From NCBI GenBank assembly GCA_017354895.1, contig CP071498.1, forward strand, positions 2,232,001 to 2,296,000: DNA of 64,000 nt, given 5' to 3'. The first letter of the stretch is position 1. Each line of letters starts with the position of its first letter. This document shows positions 53,434 through 64,000 of the stretch, piece after piece. The stretch is from Podospora comata (taxonomy: Eukaryota > Ascomycota > Sordariomycetes > Sordariales > Podosporaceae). A program made the translations under genes and the position numbers. Under the pieces are notes generated by a model, which saw only the letters and a list, made by a program, of their open reading frames with translations, did not search any database and was not told the DNA's origin.

Positions 53434-56400
53434 TCGCCCCTGGCTGTGCTTCTCTTTTCTATTTTGTTTTCCACATCCACAAGCGCCACCCCTCCCTTCG
53501 TTGGAGGCTACCTCCCACGTCTTATCACGTCGTAATTATTCTTTCACCCTCACCCTCCTGAGGCTCGGGGGGTGCCTACCCATACGTCGCCTGTTCGCCG
53601 GCCGCCATGAATAGGCCGCTCATCCATCTTTTTTTCTGGAGTTTCCACGAGATCCTTGGAGAGCCTCACGACTCTGACACCATCGACTTTTGTTTTGTCG
53701 GCCAAGAAAAGTAGTTTTTCTTTTCTTCCTGACTTTAATTCCCAGCTTTCGCCATCCTCTTCATCTTCTACGACTTTATGGCTTCACGAGGGATCTCGCT
53801 CACACTTCGAACCGGTCGTGCTCTGCTACTGGCCGTGCCGTGAACCAACTGCGATGATGACGATAGATGAGTGTCGACAAGGGTGGCTCTGCTTCACTGT
53901 TCGTGCTCAGTAGTTATCTTAAACATCGCTTGGGGTTTTGGGCTGTGCTTTGTCAGGGCTGGATCTGGTAGAGGAGTTAGCTAGCTTTGAATCAACGGCA
54001 GTGCTGTTGAGGAATTTTGGCACAGGGGGGTTTTTGGTTTCGTTATCGGGGGATTTCCGTCACAGTGATACCCATGGAAGAGGAGGAGGTTGGCCCGTTT
54101 TGATCTAGCAGTCATCTGGGGGATAGTAAAGTTTGACTTGGGCTGGGGTCACCGACCCCATTTGGGCGAGGAGTTTGGAGCTGGAGTTGAAATTGTGTAA
54201 CCATTCACAGCGAACTAGTCTTGGGGTCCTATCAAGGGATATATCGTTACAATCATGGTTTAATAAAGACGACATTTGTCACGTCTTGTTTTCTGAACTC
54301 TCGTAATTTCGGCTTTGCCCAGCTTTTACCATTTGATGATGATCTTGAAGCTTGAACTGTCCCCTACGCAAGAATACATGAGTAAATTCTCATCAGATTC
54401 GCACCACGATGTCGTTCCCGTTAGACAGGTATGCAGCTGTGACGTTACGGTATTTTGTGCTTGTTCTTTCTAGATAAGTTACGGTGGTAAGGTTTAAGGT
54501 TGTCGGTTGCTGGAATAGTCCTGGATTTTGAACTGCTCAGCGAATCGGAGGTAATAGGGAGAATTTGGGGATTGTTCCTTTTTGCTTGTTGGTGAACGAA
54601 GGGGTTTATTGGCGGTGTGTCTCGCTTGGACGACGCCTGTCCCATGTGGCTGCTGGTAAGGTAGAGGTGATATACTCTAGTGTCCCCGGGCCGTCTTACA
54701 ACCTTGGTGCGGTGGAGTTGTATTTGGCAAGAACTCCGAGGAAAGATAGGTGGTTTGTTGTTTGTGATATTGGCATGAGCGTTGAGGGGATAGTTGTGGG
54801 GTTTACTACCGGATATGGTCTAGATAGGTATGCTGTCTGATATGGACTCGGGTTATGGAGTCCGAGTTTGGATAGATAATGGGCTGATTGGTTGGATTTT
54901 GAGAGGGAGGGTTTGTTTTAAACGGCGGAGTTGTGATGGTCTGAAGTGGATTGCTGTATGTTTCTTGATGGGAACCTTTTGTGGTGTACTTGGTTATATC
55001 TACGGGAGAGATCAAATCATATGGTGAAGGACAGGGTGGCTAAAGCGAGTAATTATTGAACTGGGGATAGATCTGTTCAGGGCTGGTTGCTATACCAGCT
55101 TGCCCTTGTTCTCTTCCTCTTCTTTCGTCAGTTACTGGACTGCGAGACCTGGATTTTGTTCTTTTCGTCGGTGTGGAAAAGGTCTATGGATCAGGGTAAT
55201 AGATCTGCAGCCTTGTGTCGTCCTTCCATGCCTGGTTGTTGAGGTTTTACGGTGAGCGAATCATGTCGGAGAGAAAAGCTGCATCTGCAATTCCGGGAGG
55301 AATGCCATGATATGTGGTTCTTTTCAAGCACAGAAAACCCAAATGGGCTCTTTGAATTATGGACCTAGTACAGTTTTACTCGTGAGAAGGGCGGGATTTG
55401 AATGTTGGTCAATTAAAGCTAAGCTAGGTAATTCGGGATTGCTATTAAAATGTCCACAAATCTTCTGTTCGTCTTCTCGTTTAACGCTTTTGTTTTGGTA
55501 AAAACTTGTAGCGCCAAAGAGAAAGAGGGAATGGTGTGTTACACCACTTGATGCGTGTTGAGCTCCGTCTTACAGAGATGCCGGGAGGAGACTTCTTTAT
55601 GGACGGTATAAACTTTGAGCTTGTCATGGGAAAGCAATGAGGAAGATACCAGGTAGCTTGAATTGTGGATGTAAGTCTACAACATATCTCGTGACTCCCC
55701 TATTTCTACAACGCTTTTCTCTGGCTACAGCGAAGCCGTAGGTTTGATGGTTAAACCCCCTATTCCCATTTCAGGGGTAGTGTTCAGAAGGGTTAGGGTT
55801 GTGTCATATTGGTTCTCTGTGTATTCCTTGCTCGATCTGACACGGCTGCCTTTAATCGCCCCTAGGGTAATATGGGCAGATCTTTGGCGTGACAGGAGGC
55901 TACAGTGGCCAGAAGGAGATAAGATGTATGTAACCATAAACTGCCGGATCTCCAACAGGCTATAGAAGTGCCAGGCCGACTGAGAGGCCGCTGGATCCAA
56001 GACCGTTTCTACCCTCTTTGGGGTTCAGCTCTGCTATTTGATGATATGTCCTGATCTTGTTAGTACCACAAAAGACACATGTTACCTTGGTCCTTTGTAA
56101 AGACACCAACGGGCCATGAAAAATATGGTTGTTATGACTCTCCGTGCACCTGTGACCATCTTGGCAGCCCTTCTCCTTCCTATCTGGTAATAAAACTTCA
56201 AGAAATCCCATTTTTGGTAAAAGGGAACGTCGTTTCAGACGTTTCAAGTTCCGTGTGTTCGGGAATCGGGAGGGACAGGATCCGAGGGCGTGCCAACCCA
56301 GGGTTGGATTGGGGGCTGGTAGATGGGTGGTGGTCAGCGAATAGAGGTCGAGAGAAGGAGGCTACATCGGTAGCTGTATTTGGCATGTCGGTACTTGGTC

Positions 56401-58696
56401 TGCTTCATGCGTAGCAACGGCAGCAGCACCCCGCTTGGGGAACTTGGAGAGAGGAATAAGGTTGTTCGAGAATGTTCAGCGTTGGGTGAGGCTGCTCAGC
56501 CTCTGTACCTACTGTGGCAGAGAGGTTGGACAGCGGCGGTAGTGGAGGGTGGTTGCCGTCAATGGCTTGTGACAAGGAACCGTTGTGTTGGCGAGTCTGT
56601 GCCGCCAAACGTCACCGCGGGGTCATCACTTGATGTCAGAGATGCCCGCCTCTGTGCAAAACCCACCGGTGGAGAGGGGAGTTGGGATGAGTGAATGGAT
56701 GGCTCTGGCATCTGCGCCATCATGTCTCCATCTGATTTGAAGAGACGAACGTCCACATGGGCGTCTGAGCGAGCTCGGCCTTTGCATGAACCGTCATCGG
56801 TGGGAATGGTGACGCTGGAGTGGCTTTCTCAATCACCCCGCTCCATGAAGCGGATGCCCAGCCAAGGGTTCCCAAGGAACGGGAGCGGGGTAATGGCCCC
56901 TCCAGATTTCACATCCCGACCCCAACATAGCGAGGTCGGGATGGCAGGTGAAAGGTGGTTGTAGGTGAGCTGGGTAAGGTTTTGGCGATGGCATGAAGAA
57001 CCATGGAACAGCTAGAGGGAGGGAGTCAGCAAATGGACAGCTAGAGCGATGCGCGCGCGTCGATAGTTGAGGAGCGAGCGCCACTGGTTCCAGACCAAGA
57101 TAATTGGGTGACATTGCGCGATACAGCGATGGGCTGGACTTGGCGCATGAATTGTTCAAAGAGAAGAAGGGGGCTACAAGAGCCAGGGGCAGGCGAGCTT
57201 CTCGAAGAGCGCATATGCAGCGCAACACGTTTACATGGCGGGAGGATGAGATGACGTTGGGGGGAGGGAGTGTTGGACGTCCGAAACCAGCTAGCCCAGC
57301 CCAGCCCAGTTTCATGCCGAGACTTTTCAGAAGACAATTTACACGGCATGGTGTTGGACGACCGGAGCGTGGACTTGGGCGGCGAGGCGGGGGGTGCCAC
57401 CGTTATCCATCGGGCTGGCCATCCGTCAAAGTCAACTGGCGCTAACATGACCGAGAAAGACAACGTTGAACGAAGGTCGAGGCGCTTCTACCGCACCAAT
57501 GACCCTTTGGGGGAGGGCTCTGGTGCAACCGACAATGGGCCATCCGAACAGAAACTATTGTTGCTGCATGAATGCCATGCGCGCTGGGCTGCGTCACGAC
57601 ACCTGCCGCCAGAGTTTTCATCTTTCGGAGGAGGCACGTGAGGCAAAGGGAGAGAGTATATAAGGATAACTGAGAGTGCTCATCATGGTCATGGTGATGA
57701 TGGCCACAGGGATCCAAAAGTCTGGACACGCAATTGCGCACTGTGGATCGGTCCATGGCGGGAACCTTTTGCGGTAGCACCTAGGGCACGGGCACGGGCA
57801 CAGTAGCCTGTTGCCATCGCCGATTGTTTGCCATGATAATTTTTTGTTAAAGAAATGAATTATGTATATACGGTGGCAGACTGTACTCGACTGTAAAAAA
57901 GATAGAGCACCTTATTAGTTGGATAATTACTTATCTCACTAGATGTCTATCGCCAACCTTGAATGCCGGTATGATCCGGTGGAGATGCTGCTGAGGGAAC
58001 GGGATTTAGGGACCCCTGCTGCCTTTTTATTTTGGCCCGCACGCAAGCCGACCGACCGCGCAATCCTGACCTCTGCCCTGCGAGCCCCTCCCTCCCCAGC
58101 CTAGCTTTCCAAGCCTTCCAACATTTTCCGTGCGCTCGTCCACAGCCAGCCCAGCCCGCCCGCACTCGTCTGCGCCTTGGCCCCTGGCTCACCCCCTCCC
58201 AATTTCCTGCCTTGTCCTTCTCTTAAGACCTTCTCGGTGCCCATCGCATCGCATCGCCGCTCTTCACCTCACCTTCAACAGCACACCGGCGTCGACTGTG
58301 CGGCTGAACAAAGGGCAGAAACACCACAAGCACCAGTTTGGACCGAGTTCAACACAAAGGCGGAGACCAACGTTCTCGGAGGAGTCAGCCACCGAACCCC
58401 CCGACCGACAGACAGACACGGGACAATCCATTCCATAATCCAACAATACCACGCGGTCGCCGCCAGTTGTTCCCAGTATATCAAAGAGAAAAGAGGAGGC
58501 AATCAATCAACTCCGTTACACTGATCCAAGACCACCCGAACAACAGCATTGCGCTGGCGTAACGCAACAGCCCACGCCCACGCTCCCTATCGGCCGAATC
58601 GATTGTCCATTCCTCGCTTCTCGCCATCTATTTTTCTTCGTCGATACCAGCAGGCAGAGTCTAGTTTGAGAGAGGGGGCGCCTGACACCACCAACC
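53434..58696. other. 5.2-kb stretch without a recognised gene
   Basis: The 3' region of the THP3-like gene, then unique-looking DNA, then the long 5' leader of BEM1 (from about 57950, pyrimidine-rich). Frames on both strands, the largest at 56833-57315 and 57041-57463 (minus), show no family resemblance and overlap each other. No tRNA or rRNA recognised. AT-rich patches occur at ~53900-54400 and 57820-57930. Possibly long UTRs, non-coding transcripts or regulatory DNA. Confidence 0.35.
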
Positions 58697-61032
58697 ATGA
58701 AGGTACGTCATTCCATTTGTCCTGTCCTGTCCTATCCCATCCTGTCCTGCCCGTCGCTTCCCAATGAGCGGGATGCGGGCAACCACAAATCTGGCGTCAG
58801 CGCCAGCGCCAGTTGCCATCGCTGATAACCACTTGATCTTGGCCGTTGACATTTCATGGAACTTCCCCATCACTTGGCCCATCTGTCTTGGACACCTTTC
58901 GCATGCTCCTGCTCCTGCTCGTGCTCCTGCTCCTGCTCGTGCTCGTGCTTTTGCTCTTGCTCTTGCTACCCCTCTTCTTTTTGTCACTATCCGCATTCTT
59001 AACTGCCCGCTAACCTACGATGCGCGTTTTGAAGGCTTTACGGAGGTCCATCAAGGGGGAGAAGGAGAACAAGCCACATATCAGCATTGCTCCAAAATCA
59101 GCTGTCGCCATTCAGCCTCCCAAGAAGGTGCGTCTTCTGTCTGTTTGTTCTGCTTATTTTGCACACTGCTTGGCCAAGCTGCCTGGGGGTCCCCTTGGTG
59201 GGCCCCGGTGTGCTCCCCACCCGAGTCACTTGGACAACCACTGACGTCGGCGGCCTCTTCAGGTGATCCGAGCACTCTACGATTATGAAGCCTCAAATCC
59301 TCAAGAGTTGAGCTTTTCCCGCGGTGATTTCTTCCACGTTATCGGGCGCGAGAACGACCAAGATTGGTATGAGGCCTGCAACCCCGCTCTTCCGGACGCC
59401 CGCGGCCTAGTGCCCGTTGCATTCTTCCAAGCTCTTGGACGCACCGAGCGTGATAGTGGCCAGTCCCAACCCGACACGGCCCGCTCAACAAACTCGACAA
59501 AAGGCCCGGATAACGATTCCGGCTACGGAGATGCATCCACCGTCGGCACGGCGACACCCGCCGCCAGCCAGCGGAGCTCCAAAATCTCCGGAAAGTCCGG
59601 GGCTATGGTGTATGGTGTTGTCATGTACGACTTCCAGGCGGAACGCGGGGACGAGCTGGATGCCAAGGCGGGCGAAGCTATCATTGTGATTGCCCAGTCC
59701 AACCCCGAGTGGTTTGTCGCAAAGCCGATTGGGAGACTCGGTGGTCCCGGTCTGATTCCCGTCTCTTTTGTCGAGATCCGAGATATGGCGAGCAACACAC
59801 CCGTGGCAAACCCTCAAGAGTCTGTTCGCAGGGCGGGCATCCCCAAGGTGGAGGAGTGGAAGAAGATGGCAGCCGACTACAAAAACTCCAGCATCACGCT
59901 TGGCAAGTTTGATGTTGGCGGCGCGCCAATTGAACAAGGCATGGAGCGCATGAGTCTCCAGCAGCAGCCGAATGGGCGAACGAGCCAAGTGCCGGTGGGT
60001 AACTATGTGAGTGACACTCGCGCCAACTATTATTTTGGTATCATCTGCTAACCGTCATGGTCGCAGCAGCAACCGCAGTCACCACCACAGCAACAGGCGC
60101 AAGTGCAACCCCAACAAGCATACAACGCGCAGCAACCAGTCCAACAACCAGGCTACGGCGCCCGACAAAGCTCAGAAGTTGCCGCTCCGGTATCCGCTCA
60201 GATTCCCAGATACTGTTTCGCCGAGGAAAAGTACTGGTTTGTGATCGAGGCCGAGCTGGAGGATGGACGGACTTGGGAGCTTTCCCGATACTACGAAGAT
60301 TTCTACGATTTTCAGATTGCGCTCTTGACCGAGTTCCCCGTAGAGGCTGGTACGACCGGAAAGAAGCAGCGCACGTTACCGTACATGCCCGGTCCCGTAA
60401 ATTACGTCACCGACGCCATCACGGAAGGGAGACGCCACAACCTGGACGCCTACGTCAAGAGTTTGCTCGCACAGCCACCATACATTTCGAAATGCGACCT
60501 GGTGAAGCAGTTCTTTGCGCCGCGGGAAGGAGACTATGAGATTGATCCCACAGCGCAAGGAGAGGAATACCGGCTGTCTGGCGGATCCCAGCCATCCTCG
60601 ACAGACTCGCCAGCGGATGGAGCATCGCGGCAATCATCTCGCCAAAATCTCAACTCAAACGGTAATGGGTACGCTGGCCTTTCCGCGCCGGCACGACAGA
60701 TGGGAGGTGGTCAGCCAGCAGTAAGCAGACAAGTCTCCTCCCTGTCACAACCCTCGCAATCATCCCTCTCACCAGGCATCCAGCAACCCGGAGCCCAAAT
60801 GAAGGTCAAACTCAGCTACAACGGAGACATCATCGCCATCAAGGTGCCGCAAGATATCAACTTCCGCTCCTTGTACGACAGAATCACCGAAAGACTCAAG
60901 ATCCCAGGAGGAGAGATGGTCCAGCTGTCATACAAGGATGAGGCCACGGGTGACAAGCCACCGCTGATGAGCGACAATGATCTGGACATTGCTCTGAGTC
61001 GAAACGAGAAGCTGCTGCTCTATGTTGAATAG
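58697..61032 (+). CDS. BEM1: Polarity scaffold protein Bem1 (SH3-SH3-PX-PB1)
   Basis: Exons 58697-58702, 59035-59127, 59263-60006 and 60067-61032 give 602 residues. Exon 1 codes only Met-Lys and is followed by a 332-nt intron. SH3-1 is at ~34-93 (VIRALYDYEASNPQELSF, DWYEACNP, GLVPVAFFQAL) and SH3-2 at ~149-207 (YGVVMYDFQAERGDELDAKAG, GLIPVSFVEI). A Gln-rich linker follows. The PX domain lies at ~326-440 (YWFVIEAELEDGRTWELSRYYEDFYDFQ, LPYMPGP, LDAYVKSLLAQPPYISKC). The PB1 domain is at ~526-602, ending LPLMSDNDLDIALS-like and LLLYVE. Yeast Bem1/fission-yeast Scd2 link Cdc42, its exchange factor Cdc24 (via PB1) and PAK kinases at growing tips; in filamentous fungi they also support NADPH oxidase signalling and fusion. 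Confidence 0.96.
58905..58967. repeat. GCTCCT/GCTCGT hexamer repeat in BEM1 intron 1
   Basis: About ten units of GCTC(C/G/T)T in tandem. It lies in a pyrimidine-rich tract upstream of the acceptor at 59034 and makes a spurious Ala/Arg-rich frame on the minus strand. Confidence 0.9.
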
Positions 61033-62365
61033 GTGGTGTAGAGCGTTTGCACGCACGCGTTTTGTTCTCTGTTTCTCTCCTGGTTTACTGGGATTTTCTC
61101 ACTTGCGTTTTACGTTGCACCAAGTATACCCAACCTCTTTTTTGTTTTGTTTTGTTTTGATGCTATTCGGACCCCGCATTGCAACCGACGACGACGAATC
61201 TACAAGAACGCGTTTATGTTTTTTTGGCCACGGGAATGGAGGAGGTGGAGAAGGCAGGCCTATTTATACCCTCCAAGAAAGAAAGACAATACCTTGGCAC
61301 GTTACCGCATCAGAGCTTGATATGTTATGCCTTTTCTTTGCTTGGATGTCGGTGGAGGGGGAGAGGGATGGGAGGAAGCTGAGGCTGGAACGTGGTCACG
61401 GAGGGATGTTGACTAGGTTTTTCTTTTCTTCCCCTGTTGAGTTGCTTCAGTTGTGATGGATGGAATGAAATGAAATGTACATGTGTTTATGGCAGGCGGG
61501 GATAACAAAAATGACGAATTGTGATTTTCCTTCTCTGGCTCTGGCTCTTTACGTTTTTGTGTCTCTGATGGGGAACATTATGGTCTTGAGTGGTTGGAGA
61601 GATCGGAAGGTGGTTGAGGGCAGGGGATGGTGGATGAATGCGGTGGGGCTTTGACACTTGTTTCTTGGTTGCGGAGTAGACAGATGGATTTGCTTCTTGT
61701 TGGGGCAAATTGAGAAGATGGTTTGTTTTTGATGACCGGGTTGTGTTCATTGATGCTCTTTTGTGGTATTGCGTAGAGGGAAGCTTCCTTTTGCTCCCTG
61801 TGCATCTATCCCTTTTCGCATGCACATATCCACATCCGATCTTGAAACCACAACGAAGGTGATAACCCCAGCCTTACTCCAAAAGATCCCACATCACAAA
61901 GGCCACAACCCAGAACCTCGGAGGGACGGACATATTGACCAAAAAGTTTATTTTCGAAAAAAAAAGCACCGCCATATTCGTTCGCTCCTTTGCCCAGCAG
62001 ATTCGTCCCAAGAAATACACACAAAAGGTTGGAAAAAAAAGACCCGCCCACAACCGAACCCAGTCCCGGCGAATCCCTCCCCCCCCCCTTCCCATACTCC
62101 GTCCAAGAATAGACACACGAAAAAAACAACACAACCTTGCCTTCCCCCAAAGAAAATGCACCTATAACACCCTCCTTGCCCTTAACCCGTCATCTCCCGG
62201 CAGAGAAAAGCCAAAACTATAAACACAAGACATTAAAAATCAGTGGTATCAAACACCCCCTCCCTTGTCGCATTAGAAAAAAAGCACCTGCTTTTTATTT
62301 CCCGAACCCTTTCTCATACAACATCAGACGTAATCATCGCCAAAGCAGCAGCCACAAAACACCCC
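61033..62365. other. Convergent intergenic region
   Basis: About 1.3 kb between the stops of BEM1 and the Abp1-like gene; both 3' UTRs, A-rich and C-rich runs, no gene seen. Confidence 0.4.
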
Positions 62366-63736
62366 TCAAACAACAACATGACTGCTCATATGCTCCACCG
62401 CCTCCTTGATCGTCCTCAGCATCCTCTTGTTCAGACAAAACGGACACCTGACCGGGTTCTCCACCACCGACACCGGCGCCCCGCTAGGGATCGGTGTGAG
62501 CGTCAGTTCTTCCCCTTGCTGTGCACCACCACCAGCGTTCCCACCGCCATTAGCAGTCTGAGGTTGTTGCGGTGTCTGCTGCTGCGGTTGGAGCTGCTGC
62601 GGTTGGACTTGCTGCGGTGTATTCGGCGCAAACTGCGGTTGCGCCGGAGGAGCCTGTTGCGGTTGTGCCCTCGGTCCGACGCTCGCGTTGCGAGTCCCCG
62701 GGTTGGGGGTCGTCAGGCCAGCTGCGTTCATGGCGTGCTGGGCGTAGGCTTGGTTGGCTATCGCGCCTAGGGCAGGTAAGCCGTTGTCAACGGTGCGATC
62801 GCCGCCGCTTTGGGGTTGTTGATGGTCAGGAGTGACTCCGGCGAGGTTGGCGGGGCCGCTGACGTTGTTCTCCTCCTGTTGCTGATAGACACGGAGTGCA
62901 TTCTGAAGCACGACTTCTGGGTCTTCTTCTGAGTGGAAAATTCCCGTGTTTTCTGCATTGCCACCCATGGGATTGTTGTTTGGTGTTCCCGGCCCGCCGT
63001 CGGGGGAAGGGTTGTGTTGACGGCGGAGGACCTCCTCTTTGACGCGCTCGCATACTTCCAGAGTAGTCATTACGCCGAGGAAACGTTGGAGGTATTCCAT
63101 AACCGTCACTGGGGGAAGGTCGGCGTTCACGTTGAGGTAACGAGGAAGGTTCTCGGCGAGGTAGGGGATGTCGTCGCCGAGGTTTTGGAGGGTTGTGGTC
63201 CCGGGGGCTGGATTGCCGCCTTCGCTGCTAGTTGGGCGACGCTGGCGTCTAACTAGGAGGCCGTAACGTTTCTTGAAGCGGTGGATCCATCCGGGGGAGA
63301 ACTCGGGCGCGGGTTCGTCCTTGTATCGGGGGAGCTGGTGGTAGATTGTCTTGGCTTTGTCGGCGAGCTCTTCGTTGGAGGGCTGGCGGCCATTGGCGAG
63401 CATTTGCTGGTGCCAGAGGAGAACAAGTTTCTCGACGTCGGGCCAGTTGCCAAAGCGCAGACGGGAACCCGAGAGCTGGGGGTCGCCGTCGAGACGGGCA
63501 TACTTGGGGGAGAGGGAGTGTGAGACGGTAGACTGAGAGATGGTTTGCTGGTACTGGCTGGCAAACCAGTCAATGCAGGCCTTATGGCTGGGGCGGACAG
63601 GCTGCGAGTTGGCCCATCGGCGGAGGGCGCGTCGCTGGTCGAGGGTGAGGGAGTGGCGCTCTCGTGTGGCCGAGCCGGGGGTTGACCCGATCTGGTCCAT
63701 GGACTCGAGGGGCACGTCAGGCTTCATGGCCGACAT
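62366..63736 (-). CDS. Abp1/CENP-B-like DNA-binding protein (domesticated pogo-type)
   Basis: Intronless, 456 residues. At ~27-80 lies the N-terminal helix-turn-helix of the Abp1/fission-yeast CENP-B type (RHSLTLDQRRALRRWANSQP, HKACIDWFASQYQQTISQSTVSHSLS). At ~90-165 comes the second, Tc5/CENP-B-type HTH (RFGNWPDVEKLVLLWHQQM, RQPSNEELADKAKTIYHQLP, FSPGWIHRFKKRYGL). After ~240 the protein is Gln/Pro/Asn-rich instead of a DDE transposase core, and the end holds CPFCLNKRMLRTIKEAVEH plus MSSH, a C2H2-like finger. The catalytic transposase part is thus absent, which fits a host protein that binds centromeric, ARS or repeat DNA. The start at 63736 (MSAMKPDVPLE) is the first Met of the frame. Confidence 0.85.
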   Translation of the reverse strand: MSAMKPDVPLESMDQIGSTPGSATRERHSLTLDQRRALRRWANSQPVRPSHKACIDWFASQYQQTISQSTVSHSLSPKYARLDGDPQLSGSRLRFGNWPDVEKLVLLWHQQMLANGRQPSNEELADKAKTIYHQLPRYKDEPAPEFSPGWIHRFKKRYGLLVRRQRRPTSSEGGNPAPGTTTLQNLGDDIPYLAENLPRYLNVNADLPPVTVMEYLQRFLGVMTTLEVCERVKEEVLRRQHNPSPDGGPGTPNNNPMGGNAENTGIFHSEEDPEVVLQNALRVYQQQEENNVSGPANLAGVTPDHQQPQSGGDRTVDNGLPALGAIANQAYAQHAMNAAGLTTPNPGTRNASVGPRAQPQQAPPAQPQFAPNTPQQVQPQQLQPQQQTPQQPQTANGGGNAGGGAQQGEELTLTPIPSGAPVSVVENPVRCPFCLNKRMLRTIKEAVEHMSSHVVV

Positions 63737-64000
63737 GGTGCTCGCTCCTCTGAATGGGAGCTGGTAAAAAGGCGATAAACGCCCTTTTGTCGGCGCAATG
63801 GAGCGCGGGGGGTTGTATATGCAATGGCAGGCGAGACGAAGCTCTCAAATGCTTGGCTAGCCCCGATGCGAAATCGCTATTTGTGTGTATGGCGATTCGA
63901 GACAATTGAATATGCGGCGATGGCTGATCTGGTGATCGTTGTAATGAGGTGTTGTGGAGGGCAAAAAAGTCGGCAAAGCGGGGGAGCTGCACGTGCACCA
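63737..64000. promoter_or_regulatory. Upstream region of the Abp1-like gene
   Basis: Promoter and 5' leader region reaching the window edge; no gene supported. Confidence 0.35.

Noticed and set aside
56833-57463. Overlapping minus frames of 140-160 codons
   Set aside because: They overlap each other and a + frame in the same DNA, which shows lack of stops rather than coding; no recognisable motif.
58661-58996. Minus-strand open frame rich in Ala/Arg/Gly
   Set aside because: It is the antisense of the GCTCYT repeat in BEM1 intron 1; pure low-complexity translation.
1-64000. CRISPR arrays, bacterial operons, riboswitches
   Set aside because: No spaced identical repeats of the right kind; gene structure is eukaryotic throughout.

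Overview
The window is nuclear DNA of a filamentous ascomycete (Pezizomycotina), most likely a sordariomycete and perhaps a member of the Sordariales. This rests on many short GT..AG introns (about 47-110 nt, often with a CTAAC-type branch point 10-20 nt before the acceptor), on fungal gene families (PTH11/SAT4-type rhodopsin-domain proteins, a LaeA-like methyltransferase, a CmcJ-like enzyme, a Zn2Cys6 regulator, Bem1, Abp1/CENP-B-like protein) and on AT-rich, stop-rich repeat islands that look like repeat-induced point mutation (RIP). The species assignment is inference. Exon coordinates below were derived by hand from splice sites and frame continuity.

Left part, 1-29 kb (accessory character). 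In order: a methyltransferase cut by the window edge; a seven-helix rhodopsin-domain membrane protein; a HExxHxxGxxH metalloprotease; a zinc-phospholipase-C/P1-nuclease-like protein; an intracellular subtilisin-like protein whose catalytic Asp is replaced by Glu; a block of MFS exporter, Zn2Cys6-type regulator and CmcJ-like enzyme (12.1-18.7 kb) that may be a small specialised-metabolism cluster; two tiny spliced genes; a 400-bp PIF/Harbinger-type MITE with a perfect 18-bp inverted repeat and TTA target duplication; a metallophosphoesterase facing an unknown conserved protein; and a nucleotidyltransferase-fold protein followed by a 133-bp tandem duplication.

Middle part, 30-49 kb (mobile-element graveyard interrupted by two housekeeping-like genes). 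An old gag fossil and AT-rich remains (30.4-33.2 kb) are followed by an intact GH47 alpha-mannosidase and a divergent conserved membrane or mitochondrial-type protein (33.6-37.2 kb). From 37.6 to 46.8 kb lie a decayed reading frame, a possible DUF3435 (Starship-captain-type) recombinase fragment, two unknown genes, and an intact GC-rich DUF7924/PD-(D/E)XK nuclease-like gene inside AT-rich flanks. That gene is bracketed by a 76-bp diverged direct repeat, the right copy of which abuts a broken F-box-like gene.

Right part, 49-64 kb (core genome). VPS36 (ESCRT-II) and a THP3/LENG8-like SAC3-domain protein are divergently transcribed. After 5.2 kb without a recognisable gene come the polarity scaffold BEM1 (SH3-SH3-PX-PB1) and, converging on it, a domesticated pogo-like DNA-binding protein of the Abp1/CENP-B type.

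The strongest candidates for something undescribed are the DUF7924 nuclease-like island with its terminal direct repeats, the Asp-to-Glu subtilase, the triple hairpin repeat at 11.64 kb and the TTA-type MITE.
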